Shown here: positions 19,114-30,597 of the stretch, one piece after another | Layout: every line of letters begins with the position of its first letter | Numbering within the stretch: position 1 is the first letter of the stretch | NCBI RefSeq assembly: GCF_001050155.1 | Contig: NZ_LFVY01000004.1 | Span: 248,001 to 312,000, forward strand | Direction of reading: 5' to 3' | DNA length: 64,000 bases | From: Nitratireductor soli | GTDB lineage: Bacteria; Pseudomonadota; Alphaproteobacteria; Rhizobiales; Rhizobiaceae | The notes under the pieces: generated by a model | The model's input: only the letters and a program-made list of their open reading frames with translations | Told to the model about the DNA's origin: nothing | Database searches by the model: none | Translations under genes and position numbers: made by a program

Positions 19114-19626
19114 ATGGCAGGAAATAGATTGGCAGGGAATAAATACATCGGCAATCCCGTCGCCGTCAGCGATCTTGCCTCCAGCATTCTCGATCCGGTG
19201 ATGCGCAAGCGCGCCGGCATTTCGATCGAGCTCGTGCAGTGCTGGGACGATATTGTCGGTGAACGGCTGGCGGCCAGCACGCGGCCCGAGAAACTCGCCT
19301 GGCCGCGCCGTCGTCACGAGGATGACCCGTTCGAGCCGGCTGCGCTGGTGATCGCCTGCGAAGGGGCCTCGGCCCTGCGGCTGCAGCACGAGACGGGTGA
19401 AATCATCGCCCGCGTCAATGCCTTCCTCGGCTTTGCAGCCGTTGGCCGCATCAAGATCGTCCAGAAGCCGGTCGCCGCGCCGGTCCGTCGCGCGGTTCCC
19501 GTGCAGCGCCCCCTGACCGGCCAGGAACGGGACAAGCTTTCGCGCATGACCGGCGAGATTGACGATGAAGGCCTGCGCGCCTCGCTTACCAAGCTTGGAA
19601 CGAGCATTCTTCGCGCCGGCAAGTGA
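19114..19626 (+). CDS. DUF721/DciA-like protein
   Basis: The 170-residue protein contains the DUF721 core: WDDIVGERLAASTRPEKL, then LVIACEGASALRLQHETGEI and a VNAFLGFAAVGRIKIVQ segment. DUF721 includes DciA, the ancestral loader of the replicative helicase DnaB in bacteria lacking DnaC. A helicase-loading role is therefore plausible but is inferred only from the family. It is divergent from mutY over a 48-base gap and upstream of the dsbA-smc genes. Confidence 0.85.
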   Translation: MAGNRLAGNKYIGNPVAVSDLASSILDPVMRKRAGISIELVQCWDDIVGERLAASTRPEKLAWPRRRHEDDPFEPAALVIACEGASALRLQHETGEIIARVNAFLGFAAVGRIKIVQKPVAAPVRRAVPVQRPLTGQERDKLSRMTGEIDDEGLRASLTKLGTSILRAGK

Positions 19627-19752
19627 AATCAATCACCAAAACGTGATACCGCGCTTGCTTCCGAAAAGCGGCCGCTTGACCCAAATTCGCCCGAAACGCC
19701 GCCTTGATGGCATCATGCGGTGTATACACAAAGCTCAAACAGGTGATTCTCC

Positions 19753-20466
19753 ATGTCCGAACTGATCCAGCGCCGAAAGCTCCTTCTCTCCATGGTCGCC
19801 TTGCCGGCCATCACGCTCGGGCTCGCCGCCTGCAGCGACAGCGGCGCGGGAACGGCGCAGGCCGAAGGCACGGCCACCGACAAGATGACCACGGCGGCGG
19901 TCGAGGCGCCCGCATCGACGGGGACCGTGGACATGGCCAAGCTGCTGGAAGCCGGCGCGCTTGAGGAGAAGGCGCTCGGCGAGGAGAACGCGCCGGTGAC
20001 CATCGTCGAATACGCATCGATGACCTGCAGCCATTGCGCCAGTTTCCACGCCAACACCTATCCGGCGCTGAAGGAAAAATACATCGACACGGGCAAGGTC
20101 CGCTTCATCATGCGCGAGTTCCCGTTCGACCCGCGCGCCGAAGCCGGTTTCATGCTGGCGCGCTGCTCGGATGACAGATATTTCGCCATGGTCGATGTGC
20201 TGTTCAAGCAGCAGAACAACTGGGCGCCGGTGCAGGACGCCCAGGCGGCTTTGTTGAAGATTGCCAAGCTGGCCGGTTTTTCCCAAGAGACGTTCGAGGC
20301 CTGCCTGACGAACCAGGAACTCCTGAACAACATACGCTCGGTGCGCGAGCGGGGCGCGAATGATTTCGGCATCGATGCGACGCCGACCTTCTTCATCAAC
20401 GGCAAGAAATACTCCGGAGCCATGTCGATCGACGAGGTTTCGGCGGTTGTCGATCCGTTGCTCTGA
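19753..20466 (+). CDS. DsbA-family thiol oxidoreductase, predicted lipoprotein (copy 1)
   Basis: The 237-residue product has an N-terminal export signal with RRKLLLSM and a LAAC lipobox ending at C27, so it is probably membrane-anchored in the periplasm. The thioredoxin-fold domain has the active site C92-S-H-C95 (SMTCSHCASFH). The cis-proline region is near the C-terminus (DATPTFFINGKKYSGAMSI). It is expected to act in periplasmic disulfide formation or exchange. It is followed 44 bases later by a close paralogue, and smc comes next, a common rhizobial order. Confidence 0.9.
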   Translation: MSELIQRRKLLLSMVALPAITLGLAACSDSGAGTAQAEGTATDKMTTAAVEAPASTGTVDMAKLLEAGALEEKALGEENAPVTIVEYASMTCSHCASFHANTYPALKEKYIDTGKVRFIMREFPFDPRAEAGFMLARCSDDRYFAMVDVLFKQQNNWAPVQDAQAALLKIAKLAGFSQETFEACLTNQELLNNIRSVRERGANDFGIDATPTFFINGKKYSGAMSIDEVSAVVDPLL

Positions 20467-20510
20467 TTGCCCGACGCGCCGACAACATCGGCAGGAATGG
20501 TTGAACACAG

Positions 20511-21173
20511 ATGATGGCGATTGCGATCGGACGCCGGGGCGCCAGTCGTTTTGCGGCAGTCTGCGCGTTGCTTTTTGCGCTTGGCGGAATGGATGCGGCG
20601 AACCGGGGACACGCCGAGACGGCTGGCGCGGCAACTGAGATGGAAACGCTCCTGCAACCGGGAGCACTGGAAGAAAAGGTGCTTGGTGCGGCCGACTCAC
20701 CGGTGACGATCGTTGAATATGCGTCGATGACCTGCGGTCACTGCGCGCGTTTTCACACGGAAACCTTACCGAAGCTGAAGACGCGTTACATCGACACCGG
20801 CAAGGTCCGTTACGTCATGCGCAGTCTGCCGACCGATCCGCGCGCGGAGGCCGGCCTGCTGCTTGCCTATTGCGCCGGCGACAAGTATTTCGCCATGTCG
20901 GATCTGCTCTACAAGCAGCAGGAAAACTGGGCTCGGGTGCCCGATGCGCGCTCCGCGCTGCTCAAGATCGCCAGAATGGCGGGTTTTTCACAAGAGAGCT
21001 TCGAAGCTTGCTTGACGGACCGGCAACTTCTGGATGATGTCAGGTTAATGCGCGATAGGGGTTTGGAGCAGCTTGGCATCACTGCCGCGCCAACGTTCTT
21101 CATCAACGGGGTGAAGCACACGGGAGCCATGTCGATTGACGAAATGTCGGCGATCATCGACGGCATGCATTAA
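20511..21173 (+). CDS. DsbA-family thiol oxidoreductase (copy 2)
   Basis: The 220-residue protein is a tandem paralogue of the preceding gene. The two share VTIVEYASMTC-x-HC, YIDTGKVR, DPRAEAG and the C-terminal PTFFING-x-K-x-x-GAMSIDE. The active site is C75-G-H-C78. Instead of a lipobox it has an ordinary signal peptide (about 1-36), so one copy seems anchored and the other soluble in the periplasm. The start at 20511 is ATG-ATG; the second ATG is equally possible. It lies 54 bases before smc. Confidence 0.9.
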   Translation: MMAIAIGRRGASRFAAVCALLFALGGMDAANRGHAETAGAATEMETLLQPGALEEKVLGAADSPVTIVEYASMTCGHCARFHTETLPKLKTRYIDTGKVRYVMRSLPTDPRAEAGLLLAYCAGDKYFAMSDLLYKQQENWARVPDARSALLKIARMAGFSQESFEACLTDRQLLDDVRLMRDRGLEQLGITAAPTFFINGVKHTGAMSIDEMSAIIDGMH

Positions 21174-21227
21174 CGGGCAAGCTGCTTGCCCGCCGGTTTC
21201 GCGCGCGCATGACGTGGGTGCGCGCGC

Positions 21228-24200
21228 ATGAAGTTCACCAAGCTGCGCCTTCTCGGCTTCAAATCCTTCGTTGAACCGAGCGAATTCGTCATCGAGAACG
21301 GCCTGACCGGTGTGGTCGGGCCGAATGGCTGTGGCAAGTCCAATTTGGTCGAAGCCCTGCGCTGGGTGATGGGCGAAAGCTCGTACAAGAACATGCGCGC
21401 CTCGGGCATGGACGACGTCATCTTCTCTGGATCGGGCACCAGGCCGGCGCGCAACACGGCGGAAGTGTCGTTGTTCCTCGACAACAGCGACCGCACCGCG
21501 CCCGCCGCCTTCAACGATGCCGACGAGTTGCAGGTGTCGCGTCGGATCGAGCGCGAGGCGGGTTCCGTCTACCGCATCAACGGCAAGGAAGCGCGCGCCC
21601 GCGACGTGCAGCTTCTGTTCGCCGATCAATCGACCGGTGCCCGTTCGCCGTCGATGGTTGGACAGGGGCGGATCGGCGAGTTGATCCAGGCCAAGCCGCA
21701 GGCGCGCCGCGCTTTGCTGGAAGAGGCCGCCGGCATTTCCGGCCTGCATTCGCGCCGCCACGAGGCCGAGCTGCGCCTGCGTGCCGCCGAACAAAACCTG
21801 GAGCGCCTTGACGATGTGGTCGGCGAGCTGGAAACCCAGATCGACAATCTGAAACGCCAGGCGCGCCAGGCCTCGCGCTTCAAGAAACTGTCGGCCGAGG
21901 TGCGCAAGGCGGAGGCGATCCTGCTGCATCTGCGCTGGTCGGCCGCCAAGGCGCAGGAGGCCGAGGCCCAATCGGCCTTGTCGCAGGCGACCGTCCATGT
22001 GGGCGAAAACGCCGGCAGCCAGATGGAGGCGGCCAAGGAACAGGCGATCAGCGCCCGCAAACTGCCCGAGCTGCGCGAAGCCGAGGCTGCCGCCGCAGCG
22101 GCGCTGCAGCGCCTGACCATCGCCCGCACCCAGGTCGAGGAAGAAGCGCGGCGTGTCCGTGCTCGCACTGAAGAATTGCGCAAACGCATCGAGCAGTTCG
22201 ACGCCGACGTGGCGCGCGAGGAGCAGATGGTGCGCGACAATGCCGCCGCCCTGGCGCGGTTGGCCGAGGAGGAGCAGGCGCTTGCGCAGGCCGAAGCCGG
22301 CGCGGACGGACGGGAAGTGCAATTGCGCCAGGCTTTCGAGGCCATTGCCGGCACGCTGGCCGAGGCGGAAGAGGCGTTGTCGCGGCTGACCGCCGAGAAG
22401 GCCGAAGCTTCGGCGACGCGCAATCAGGCCGAGCGGGCGATCCGTGAACAGACCGAGCGGCGCGACCGGCTGGCGCGTCAACTGGCCAATGTGGACGCCG
22501 AACTGCAGGAAATCGCCGGCAAGATCGCCGGATTGCCCGACCCCGCCGAAAAGAAAATTCTGGTCGACCAGGCAGCAGCGCGGCTGGAACAGGCGGAGGC
22601 CGAAGCGGCCGCTTGCGAAAGCCAGGTGGGCGCTGCCCGCGAGGCCGAGAACGCCGCCCGCCAGCCGCTGCAGGAAGCGCGTTCGGAATACGGTCGCATC
22701 GAGACCGAGGCGCAGACGCTTCGCAAGATATTGAATGCGGGGACAAACGACCTGTTCCCGGCTGTGCTGGAGCAGCTGCGCGTCGAACGCGGGTTCGAAA
22801 CCGCGCTCGGCGCGGCGCTGGGCGAGGACCTGGACATTCCGCTCGACGACGCAGCACCCGCCTATTGGGGACCGGCCGAGATCGCCGCCGACGATCCGCG
22901 CCTGCCGGCGCAAGCCAAGCCGCTGAGCGACGTGGTGAAGGCGCCCGAGCAATTGGCGCGGCGGCTGGCGCAGATCGGCATCGTCGCGCCGGAGGACGGC
23001 GACCGATTGCAGAGGGCATTGAAGCCCGGCCAGCGGCTGGTGGCCAGGGATGGGGCCTTGTGGCGCTGGGATGGCTATCGCGCCAGCGCCGACGCGCCGA
23101 CGGCGGCGGCCCAGCGGCTGGCGCAGAAAAACCGCCTTGCCGAACTCGATGGCGACACGGTCGAGGCGCTGGCGCGCGTGCGGGCGGCGGAGGCGACGCT
23201 TGCGGAGGCCGAGATCGCCGTGAAGGCGACGGTAGAAGCCGAGCGCAGGGCGCGAGAGGACATGCGCGAGGCGCAAGCGGCGCTTGGCCGCGCGCGCGAC
23301 ACGCTGGCAAGTGCCGAACGGGCCGCCGGCGAATTGTCGAGCCGCCGCGCCGGTCTGGACGAGGCGCGCCTGCGGCTTGCCGAAGACCATGCCGAGGCGG
23401 AGCGCGGCGTGGGCACAGCCGAGGCTGCCCTGGCGGCGGCGCCCGATCTGAGCGATTTGCAGACGAGCCTCGACCGGCACGGCGCCGACGTCGCCGCCAA
23501 ACGGGCAGGGGTGGCCGAGGCACGCGCCGCCCATGAGGGGCTCAAGCGGGAAACGGAGGTCCGGCGCAGGCGGCTCGAGGCGATCATCGCGGAGCGCCAC
23601 AGCTGGCAATCGCGCGCCGAGAATGCGGATCGACATACGGCGGGGCTGATCGAACGGCGCGCGGAGACAGTCGCCGAAATGCACAAGCTGGCGGAGGCGC
23701 CTGACGAAATCGAGGCGCAGGGCCGAGCGCTCCTCTCGCAGATCGCCCAGGCGGAGAAGGTGCGCAAGGAGGCGGCGGACCGTTTGCAGGAGGCGGAAAA
23801 CCGCCAGGCCGTGCTCGACAAGAAAGCGACGGACGCCATTCAGATGTTGTCATCGGCGCGCGAACAGCGTGCCCGCAGCGAGGAGCGCGTGACGGCGGCA
23901 GAGGAGCGCCGCAAGGAGGCCGAGGCGCGCATTCAGGAAGTGCTTGCCGTGCCGCCGCATCGCGTCCTGGCGCTGGCCGAGCTGGAACCGGATGCGCCGC
24001 TGCCGCACCTGGACGACGTCGAGCGCAGCCTGGAGCGCTTCAAGATGGAGCGGGAGCGGCTGGGCGCGGTCAATCTGCGCGCCGAGGAAGAACAGCAGGA
24101 ATTGACCGAGCGGCAGGGAAGCATCGTTTCGGAACGCGAGGACGTGGTCGAGGCGATCCGCAAACTGCGCACGGCGATCCAGAGCCTCAACAAGGAAGGC

Positions 24201-24686
24201 CGCGAGCGCCTGCTGGCGGCGTTCGATGTGGTCAACGCGCAGTTCCAGCGTCTGTTCGCGCATTTGTTCGGCGGCGGCACCGCCGAGCTGCAGCTCATCG
24301 AATCCGACGACCCGCTTGAGGCTGGGCTGGAGATCCTTGCCCGCCCGCCTGGAAAGCGGCCGCAGACCATGACCCTGCTTTCCGGCGGCGAGCAGGCCCT
24401 GACGGCAATGGCGCTGATTTTCGCCGTCTTCCTGACCAACCCGGCGCCCATCTGCGTGCTGGACGAGGTGGACGCACCGCTCGACGATCACAATGTCGAG
24501 CGCTTCTGCAATCTCATGGACGAGATGGCTTCATCGACCGAAACGCGCTTCGTCGTCATCACCCATAATCCGATCACCATGGCGCGCATGAACCGGCTGT
24601 TCGGCGTCACCATGGCCGAGCAGGGCATCAGCCAGCTCGTCTCGGTCGACCTGCAGACCGCCGAGCGCCTGCGCGAGGCAAGCTAG
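21228..24686 (+). CDS. smc: Chromosome segregation protein SMC
   Basis: SMC is the condensin ATPase that organises the chromosome. The 1152-residue protein has the N-terminal Walker A GPNGCGKSN (about residues 31-39) and a first coiled coil (about 170-500). The hinge follows at about 500-640, then the second coiled coil. The C-terminal signature is LLSGGEQALTAMAL with Walker B PICVLDEVDAPLDDHN (about 1045-1090). The alanine- and glutamate-rich arms are typical. Partner ScpA/ScpB genes are not in the window. Confidence 0.96.
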   Translation: MKFTKLRLLGFKSFVEPSEFVIENGLTGVVGPNGCGKSNLVEALRWVMGESSYKNMRASGMDDVIFSGSGTRPARNTAEVSLFLDNSDRTAPAAFNDADELQVSRRIEREAGSVYRINGKEARARDVQLLFADQSTGARSPSMVGQGRIGELIQAKPQARRALLEEAAGISGLHSRRHEAELRLRAAEQNLERLDDVVGELETQIDNLKRQARQASRFKKLSAEVRKAEAILLHLRWSAAKAQEAEAQSALSQATVHVGENAGSQMEAAKEQAISARKLPELREAEAAAAAALQRLTIARTQVEEEARRVRARTEELRKRIEQFDADVAREEQMVRDNAAALARLAEEEQALAQAEAGADGREVQLRQAFEAIAGTLAEAEEALSRLTAEKAEASATRNQAERAIREQTERRDRLARQLANVDAELQEIAGKIAGLPDPAEKKILVDQAAARLEQAEAEAAACESQVGAAREAENAARQPLQEARSEYGRIETEAQTLRKILNAGTNDLFPAVLEQLRVERGFETALGAALGEDLDIPLDDAAPAYWGPAEIAADDPRLPAQAKPLSDVVKAPEQLARRLAQIGIVAPEDGDRLQRALKPGQRLVARDGALWRWDGYRASADAPTAAAQRLAQKNRLAELDGDTVEALARVRAAEATLAEAEIAVKATVEAERRAREDMREAQAALGRARDTLASAERAAGELSSRRAGLDEARLRLAEDHAEAERGVGTAEAALAAAPDLSDLQTSLDRHGADVAAKRAGVAEARAAHEGLKRETEVRRRRLEAIIAERHSWQSRAENADRHTAGLIERRAETVAEMHKLAEAPDEIEAQGRALLSQIAQAEKVRKEAADRLQEAENRQAVLDKKATDAIQMLSSAREQRARSEERVTAAEERRKEAEARIQEVLAVPPHRVLALAELEPDAPLPHLDDVERSLERFKMERERLGAVNLRAEEEQQELTERQGSIVSEREDVVEAIRKLRTAIQSLNKEGRERLLAAFDVVNAQFQRLFAHLFGGGTAELQLIESDDPLEAGLEILARPPGKRPQTMTLLSGGEQALTAMALIFAVFLTNPAPICVLDEVDAPLDDHNVERFCNLMDEMASSTETRFVVITHNPITMARMNRLFGVTMAEQGISQLVSVDLQTAERLREAS

Positions 24687-24730
24687 CATCTCGCGGCGCA
24701 GCAGGGGATCGGCGCTATGGGGCGCCACGT

Positions 24731-25078
24731 TCACGTGTCGCTCCAGACGGCGAGTTCGTTGCCGGCCGGATCGGTAAAATGAAACCGCCGCCCGCCGGGG
24801 AAGGAGAAGATCGGCTTGACGATCGTCCCGCCGGCTTCTTCCACGGCCTTCGCCGTGGCCTCCAGTTCCGAGGAATACAGCACCGGCAGCGGCTTCTGCA
24901 CGGCTTCGGCGGGATTGCCGTCAAAGCCGCCGTCCAATCCTTCGCTGAAAGCGGCATAGCTTGGGCCGTAATCGGTGAACGACCAGGAGAAGGCGCGGGC
25001 ATAAAATGCCTTGACGCCGTCGATCCTGCCGCCGCCCGCGGGCATTTCCAGGTAGTCCAGCTTGCCGGTCTCGCGCAT
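24731..25078 (-). CDS. VOC (glyoxalase/bleomycin-resistance fold) protein
   Basis: The 115-residue protein has the VOC fold: KAFYARAFSWSFTDYGPSYAAF near the N-terminus and a C-terminal strand pair FHFTDPAGNELAVWSD carrying the usual terminal metal-ligand glutamate. Only one betaalphabetabetabeta pair is present, so it would act as a homodimer. The substrate is unknown. It reads convergently toward smc. Confidence 0.85.
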   Translation of the reverse strand: MRETGKLDYLEMPAGGGRIDGVKAFYARAFSWSFTDYGPSYAAFSEGLDGGFDGNPAEAVQKPLPVLYSSELEATAKAVEEAGGTIVKPIFSFPGGRRFHFTDPAGNELAVWSDT

Positions 25079-25221
25079 GAAATTCTCCTTGGTTCATGCT
25101 TTGTTCTTATCATATTGGTGGAGAATCGCAAGACGGAACCAGCCGTTTGCGTCACGATCGATCGACGAAGCAATGTTGTGCCCGGATGACTGGCCTTGCA
25201 TATTTCCCTTTGCAGCGGGCT

Positions 25222-25262
25222 TAGACCGGTTCAGCGTTTCATAGAAGCGCTGAACCGGTCTA
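25222..25262. repeat. Perfect 15-bp-arm palindrome
   Basis: Arms TAGACCGGTTCAGCG and CGCTGAACCGGTCTA enclose an 11-base loop. The element opens a repeat-rich intergenic stretch (25190-25370) between the VOC gene and the methyltransferase gene. No gene is seen in this gap. Confidence 0.75.
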
Positions 25263-25277
25263 TCTCATTGTTTTTCC

Positions 25278-25365
25278 GCATTTATGCGGACCTCGGATGA
25301 TTCCACCTGACTGCAAAATATTCTACAGCGCCGCGCGTCTTATCAGACGCGCAAAAGACGCTGTA
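25278..25365. repeat. Dispersed hairpin repeat, copy 2
   Basis: The block 25278-25319 (GCATTTATGCGGA ... TGATTCCACCTGACTGCAAAAT) is nearly identical to 9217-9258. The following hairpin, 25324-25365, has outer arms TACAGCG/CGCTGTA and inner arms GCGCGTCT/AGACGCGC. These match the layout of copies at 9160 and 47783 but with compensating base changes on both arms. Confidence 0.7.
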
Positions 25366-25477
25366 ACATCTTGAAGTGATGCATGTTCGTTATCATTCAA
25401 ATGAATCCATTTGAATGCGACATGCACTAGGCATGGAACAGGATGAGCGCTGTTGAGATGAAGCTTGGAGCGAACCG

Positions 25478-25909
25478 ATGACCAACCGATTGTCATCGCG
25501 TCTTCTGGCGATCGTCGATGCGCTTCCCTTGAAACCCGGCATGCGGGTGCTTGAGATCGGTTGTGGGCCGGGCGCCATAGCACGCGAGATCGCCAGCCGC
25601 GTCGGTGACGGCCACGTCCTCGCCATCGACCGTTCCGCCAAGGCGATCATCCAGGCCACAGCTGCTTCGGCCCCGCTGATCGCCTCGGGCCGTCTTTCGC
25701 TGCGCCGGGCCGTCGCCGAAGAGTTTCAGTTGATGCCGGGAGAGGCATTGTACGAACTCGCGGTTGCCGTGCGTGTCGGCGCCTTTGATGGACGGCACCC
25801 GGAGATCGAACGCCAGGCCAAGGCACACATAGCCGCTGCGCTGACAGACAGGGGTAGGCTTTTCATCGATGGCGGCGATCCGCTGCAGGAAATAGAGCTG
25901 CGGATGTGA
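25478..25909 (+). CDS. Small class I SAM-dependent methyltransferase
   Basis: This 143-residue protein shows SAM-binding motif I (MRVLEIGCGPGAIAREIA), the motif II acidic residue in HVLAIDRSAKAI, and a later segment LRRAVAEEFQL. It ends soon after, at about two thirds of the usual domain length, but the frame is intact to its stop, so it may be a naturally short form or a shortened gene. Substrate unknown. It stands alone after a repeat-rich gap. Confidence 0.75.
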   Translation: MTNRLSSRLLAIVDALPLKPGMRVLEIGCGPGAIAREIASRVGDGHVLAIDRSAKAIIQATAASAPLIASGRLSLRRAVAEEFQLMPGEALYELAVAVRVGAFDGRHPEIERQAKAHIAAALTDRGRLFIDGGDPLQEIELRM

Positions 25910-26197
25910 TGCGCGGCGGCCTCGAACAGGTGGCGGCCGTTGATGCTCCAACCCGGTTGGGCGGACACAACACCGTGCTCAACCGATGCCGGTTTATCGC
26001 TTCATCGCGGCGCGCTTTCGCTGCAATGCAGCAATCGTGTTGTCCAAATGAAGAAAATCCTGTTTCTTCAATCGATATAGCGGCGGATCGGCGCCTCGGC
26101 GGCCTTGCCTTGAGGGGCGCTGGCCCTTAACGCTGCCTCCGGTGACCGGCGGGTTTCTCTGCAGACGCCGGCATCGAGACCGGAAGGGGAAAGCGGC

Positions 26198-28861
<2,664 letters not shown>

Positions 28862-29019
28862 TCGACGTCAGGCTGGCTCGATCGTCACGCGGTTGCGATA
28901 TCGAGTGTCCCGATCTCGGGACGCTCGTACCCCAGCGCACGACATCGTGTCGCGGCACGTCGCTTTTGCATCGCCCCGCAGGGAGCATCCGCTTGCTGTA
29001 CTGGCGGAAAGTGCCGGTC

Positions 29020-29382
29020 TCAATGGGCCCGGTCGAGTGCCGTCATCAGGTCGGCATAGGCGCTGACGATGCGAGCCACCGGCAGGTTGCTGGTTTCGAT
29101 GCCCTCCACCTGCAGCGAGCCGCCGTCGGCTTTCTGCACCACCAGTGCAAACACCGGGCTGTTGGACGTTTCCAGCGCGACGGCAGCGACCCAGTCGCAA
29201 TCGTCGACGCCGTCGAGGCGCATCTGAAACAGAAGGCGGCCTTCAACCTGTTCAAGCGCCTGCCGCACCGTGCCTTCGAAACCCAGTGCAACGCAATCCT
29301 GATGTTTCAAGGCCAGTTCCAACTCGACAAGCTCCAGCGATGTGGAAAGTGTCTCTGCCGTTTCCAGGAGCGATGTTTCCAT
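29020..29382 (-). CDS. Conserved-looking hypothetical protein
   Basis: The 120-residue acidic protein (METSLLETAETLSTSLELVE at the start) has no cysteine cluster, membrane segment or motif that I recognise. A GAGG box sits about 8 bases before the ATG at 29382. The frame extends upstream but without a better start. The alternating hydrophobic pattern suggests a compact alpha/beta fold. It is convergent with ppdK, 158 bases away. Function unknown. Confidence 0.6.
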   Translation of the reverse strand: METSLLETAETLSTSLELVELELALKHQDCVALGFEGTVRQALEQVEGRLLFQMRLDGVDDCDWVAAVALETSNSPVFALVVQKADGGSLQVEGIETSNLPVARIVSAYADLMTALDRAH

Positions 29383-29657
29383 TTCAGGAACCTCACATCT
29401 TCTCCCACGCCCGCCCATTAGCACATCATATTGTCCCGTCGAGCGTGGCCGCAATATGGCGGCTTATGCCGTGGTAAGCGCAAGCTGAAGGAGCTGCTTC
29501 CGGCAAGGTTCTCGTCGGCCGCACTGAATCACTTTGCCAAACACGGGCCACAAGCCTCTGAAATTTCATGGCATATTGTTGAAAAGCAATTCCCGTTTTC
29601 ATGGCGATGCTTTATGAGAACGGTTCTTTTGGCGGCATCTGGTGCTTGGTACGATCC

Positions 29658-30437
29658 ATGACGGCAGTTCTACGACAGCAGAAATCTTCCGTTGGCTTGT
29701 GGAGCCGCGGGCTCTCGATTTTCGCTGCGGTGCTGTTTGTGACCTCCAGCCTCGCGCATCGCTTCGGTCTCACCGAGACGGTGCCGTTTTTCTGGCTGCT
29801 GGGTCTTGCGGGCATCATCGCCGCCCTGGGCCTGGCTGTCGGGCTTCTGGCGCTGGTGCAGGCATGGGAACACGGGGTGGGCGGCGCTGACCGGGCGGCG
29901 GTCGGTATCGCGGTGGCGCTATGCGTCCTGGCGCCCTACGGCATCTCGTTGGCGCGTCTTATCGAACATCCCCGTCTCGTCGACATATCGACCGACATTG
30001 CCCACCCGCCGGCATTGATCGCCGCTGAACGGATGCGCAGCGGCGCCATGAACCGCATCGTGCCGATTACGCCGGAAGCGGGTCTTCTGCAAAGAGAGCA
30101 CTATCCGGAAATCACCGGCCGTCGATACGAGCATGCCGCCGAGAACGTGATACAGCTCGTGCGGACGATGATGATGGAGCGCAACTGGCAGCCAAGCCAG
30201 CAGGGATTGGCTGGCCTGGCAGGTGCGGCGACGACGATCGAAGGCCAGGCGATTTCGTTTTTTCTTGGCTTTCCAGCCGATATCGCCATCCGCGTCGAAG
30301 ACGACGAGGCCGCCACCTTCGTCGATATGCGGTCGGCATCGCGCTATGCGAGGCATGATCTGGGCGATAATGCCCGGCGCATCGGCCGGTTTCTCGATGA
30401 TCTCGATCAGCGCATTGCGGAGCAGGCAGGCGTCTGA
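29658..30437 (+). CDS. DUF1499 membrane protein
   Basis: The 259-residue protein has three hydrophobic segments at the N-terminus (about 15-35, 42-65 and 78-98). A soluble DUF1499 domain follows (PALIAAERMRSGAMNRIVP..., FPADIAIRVEDDEAATFVDMRSASRYARHDLGDNA). The closing D-x-G-x-N-x-x-R pattern is typical of DUF1499. The role is unknown. The ATG at 29658 is chosen because it begins just before the first membrane segment. Confidence 0.85.
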   Translation: MTAVLRQQKSSVGLWSRGLSIFAAVLFVTSSLAHRFGLTETVPFFWLLGLAGIIAALGLAVGLLALVQAWEHGVGGADRAAVGIAVALCVLAPYGISLARLIEHPRLVDISTDIAHPPALIAAERMRSGAMNRIVPITPEAGLLQREHYPEITGRRYEHAAENVIQLVRTMMMERNWQPSQQGLAGLAGAATTIEGQAISFFLGFPADIAIRVEDDEAATFVDMRSASRYARHDLGDNARRIGRFLDDLDQRIAEQAGV

Positions 30438-30467
30438 GGTCTTCGACACCCGGATGCGCTGTCTGAC

Positions 30468-30563
30468 CGAAACAGATGGTACCCATCCGTTTCGATAAGT
30501 CAGCCCACAAGCTATTGATCTGGTGGGGCGATTTTTCCTAACAGATGAGGACCATCTGTTAGG
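30468..30563. repeat. Two adjacent palindromes
   Basis: The first, at 30468-30494, pairs CGAAACAGATGG with CCATCCGTTTCG (one mismatch). The second, at 30537-30563, is perfect: CCTAACAGATG-AGGAC-CATCTGTTAGG, flanked by GCGAT and ATCGC. Both carry an ACAGATG core. They lie between convergent DUF1499 and MBL genes and may serve as terminators or sites; no T-runs follow. Confidence 0.6.
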
Positions 30564-30597
30564 ATCGCACCACTAGCACGCAGCAGTCACTCCATCG

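Noticed and set aside
21045-23684. Long minus-strand open frame opposite smc
   Set aside because: It runs antisense through smc, is rich in Arg, Leu and Gly and shows no family motif; it is a shadow caused by high G+C.
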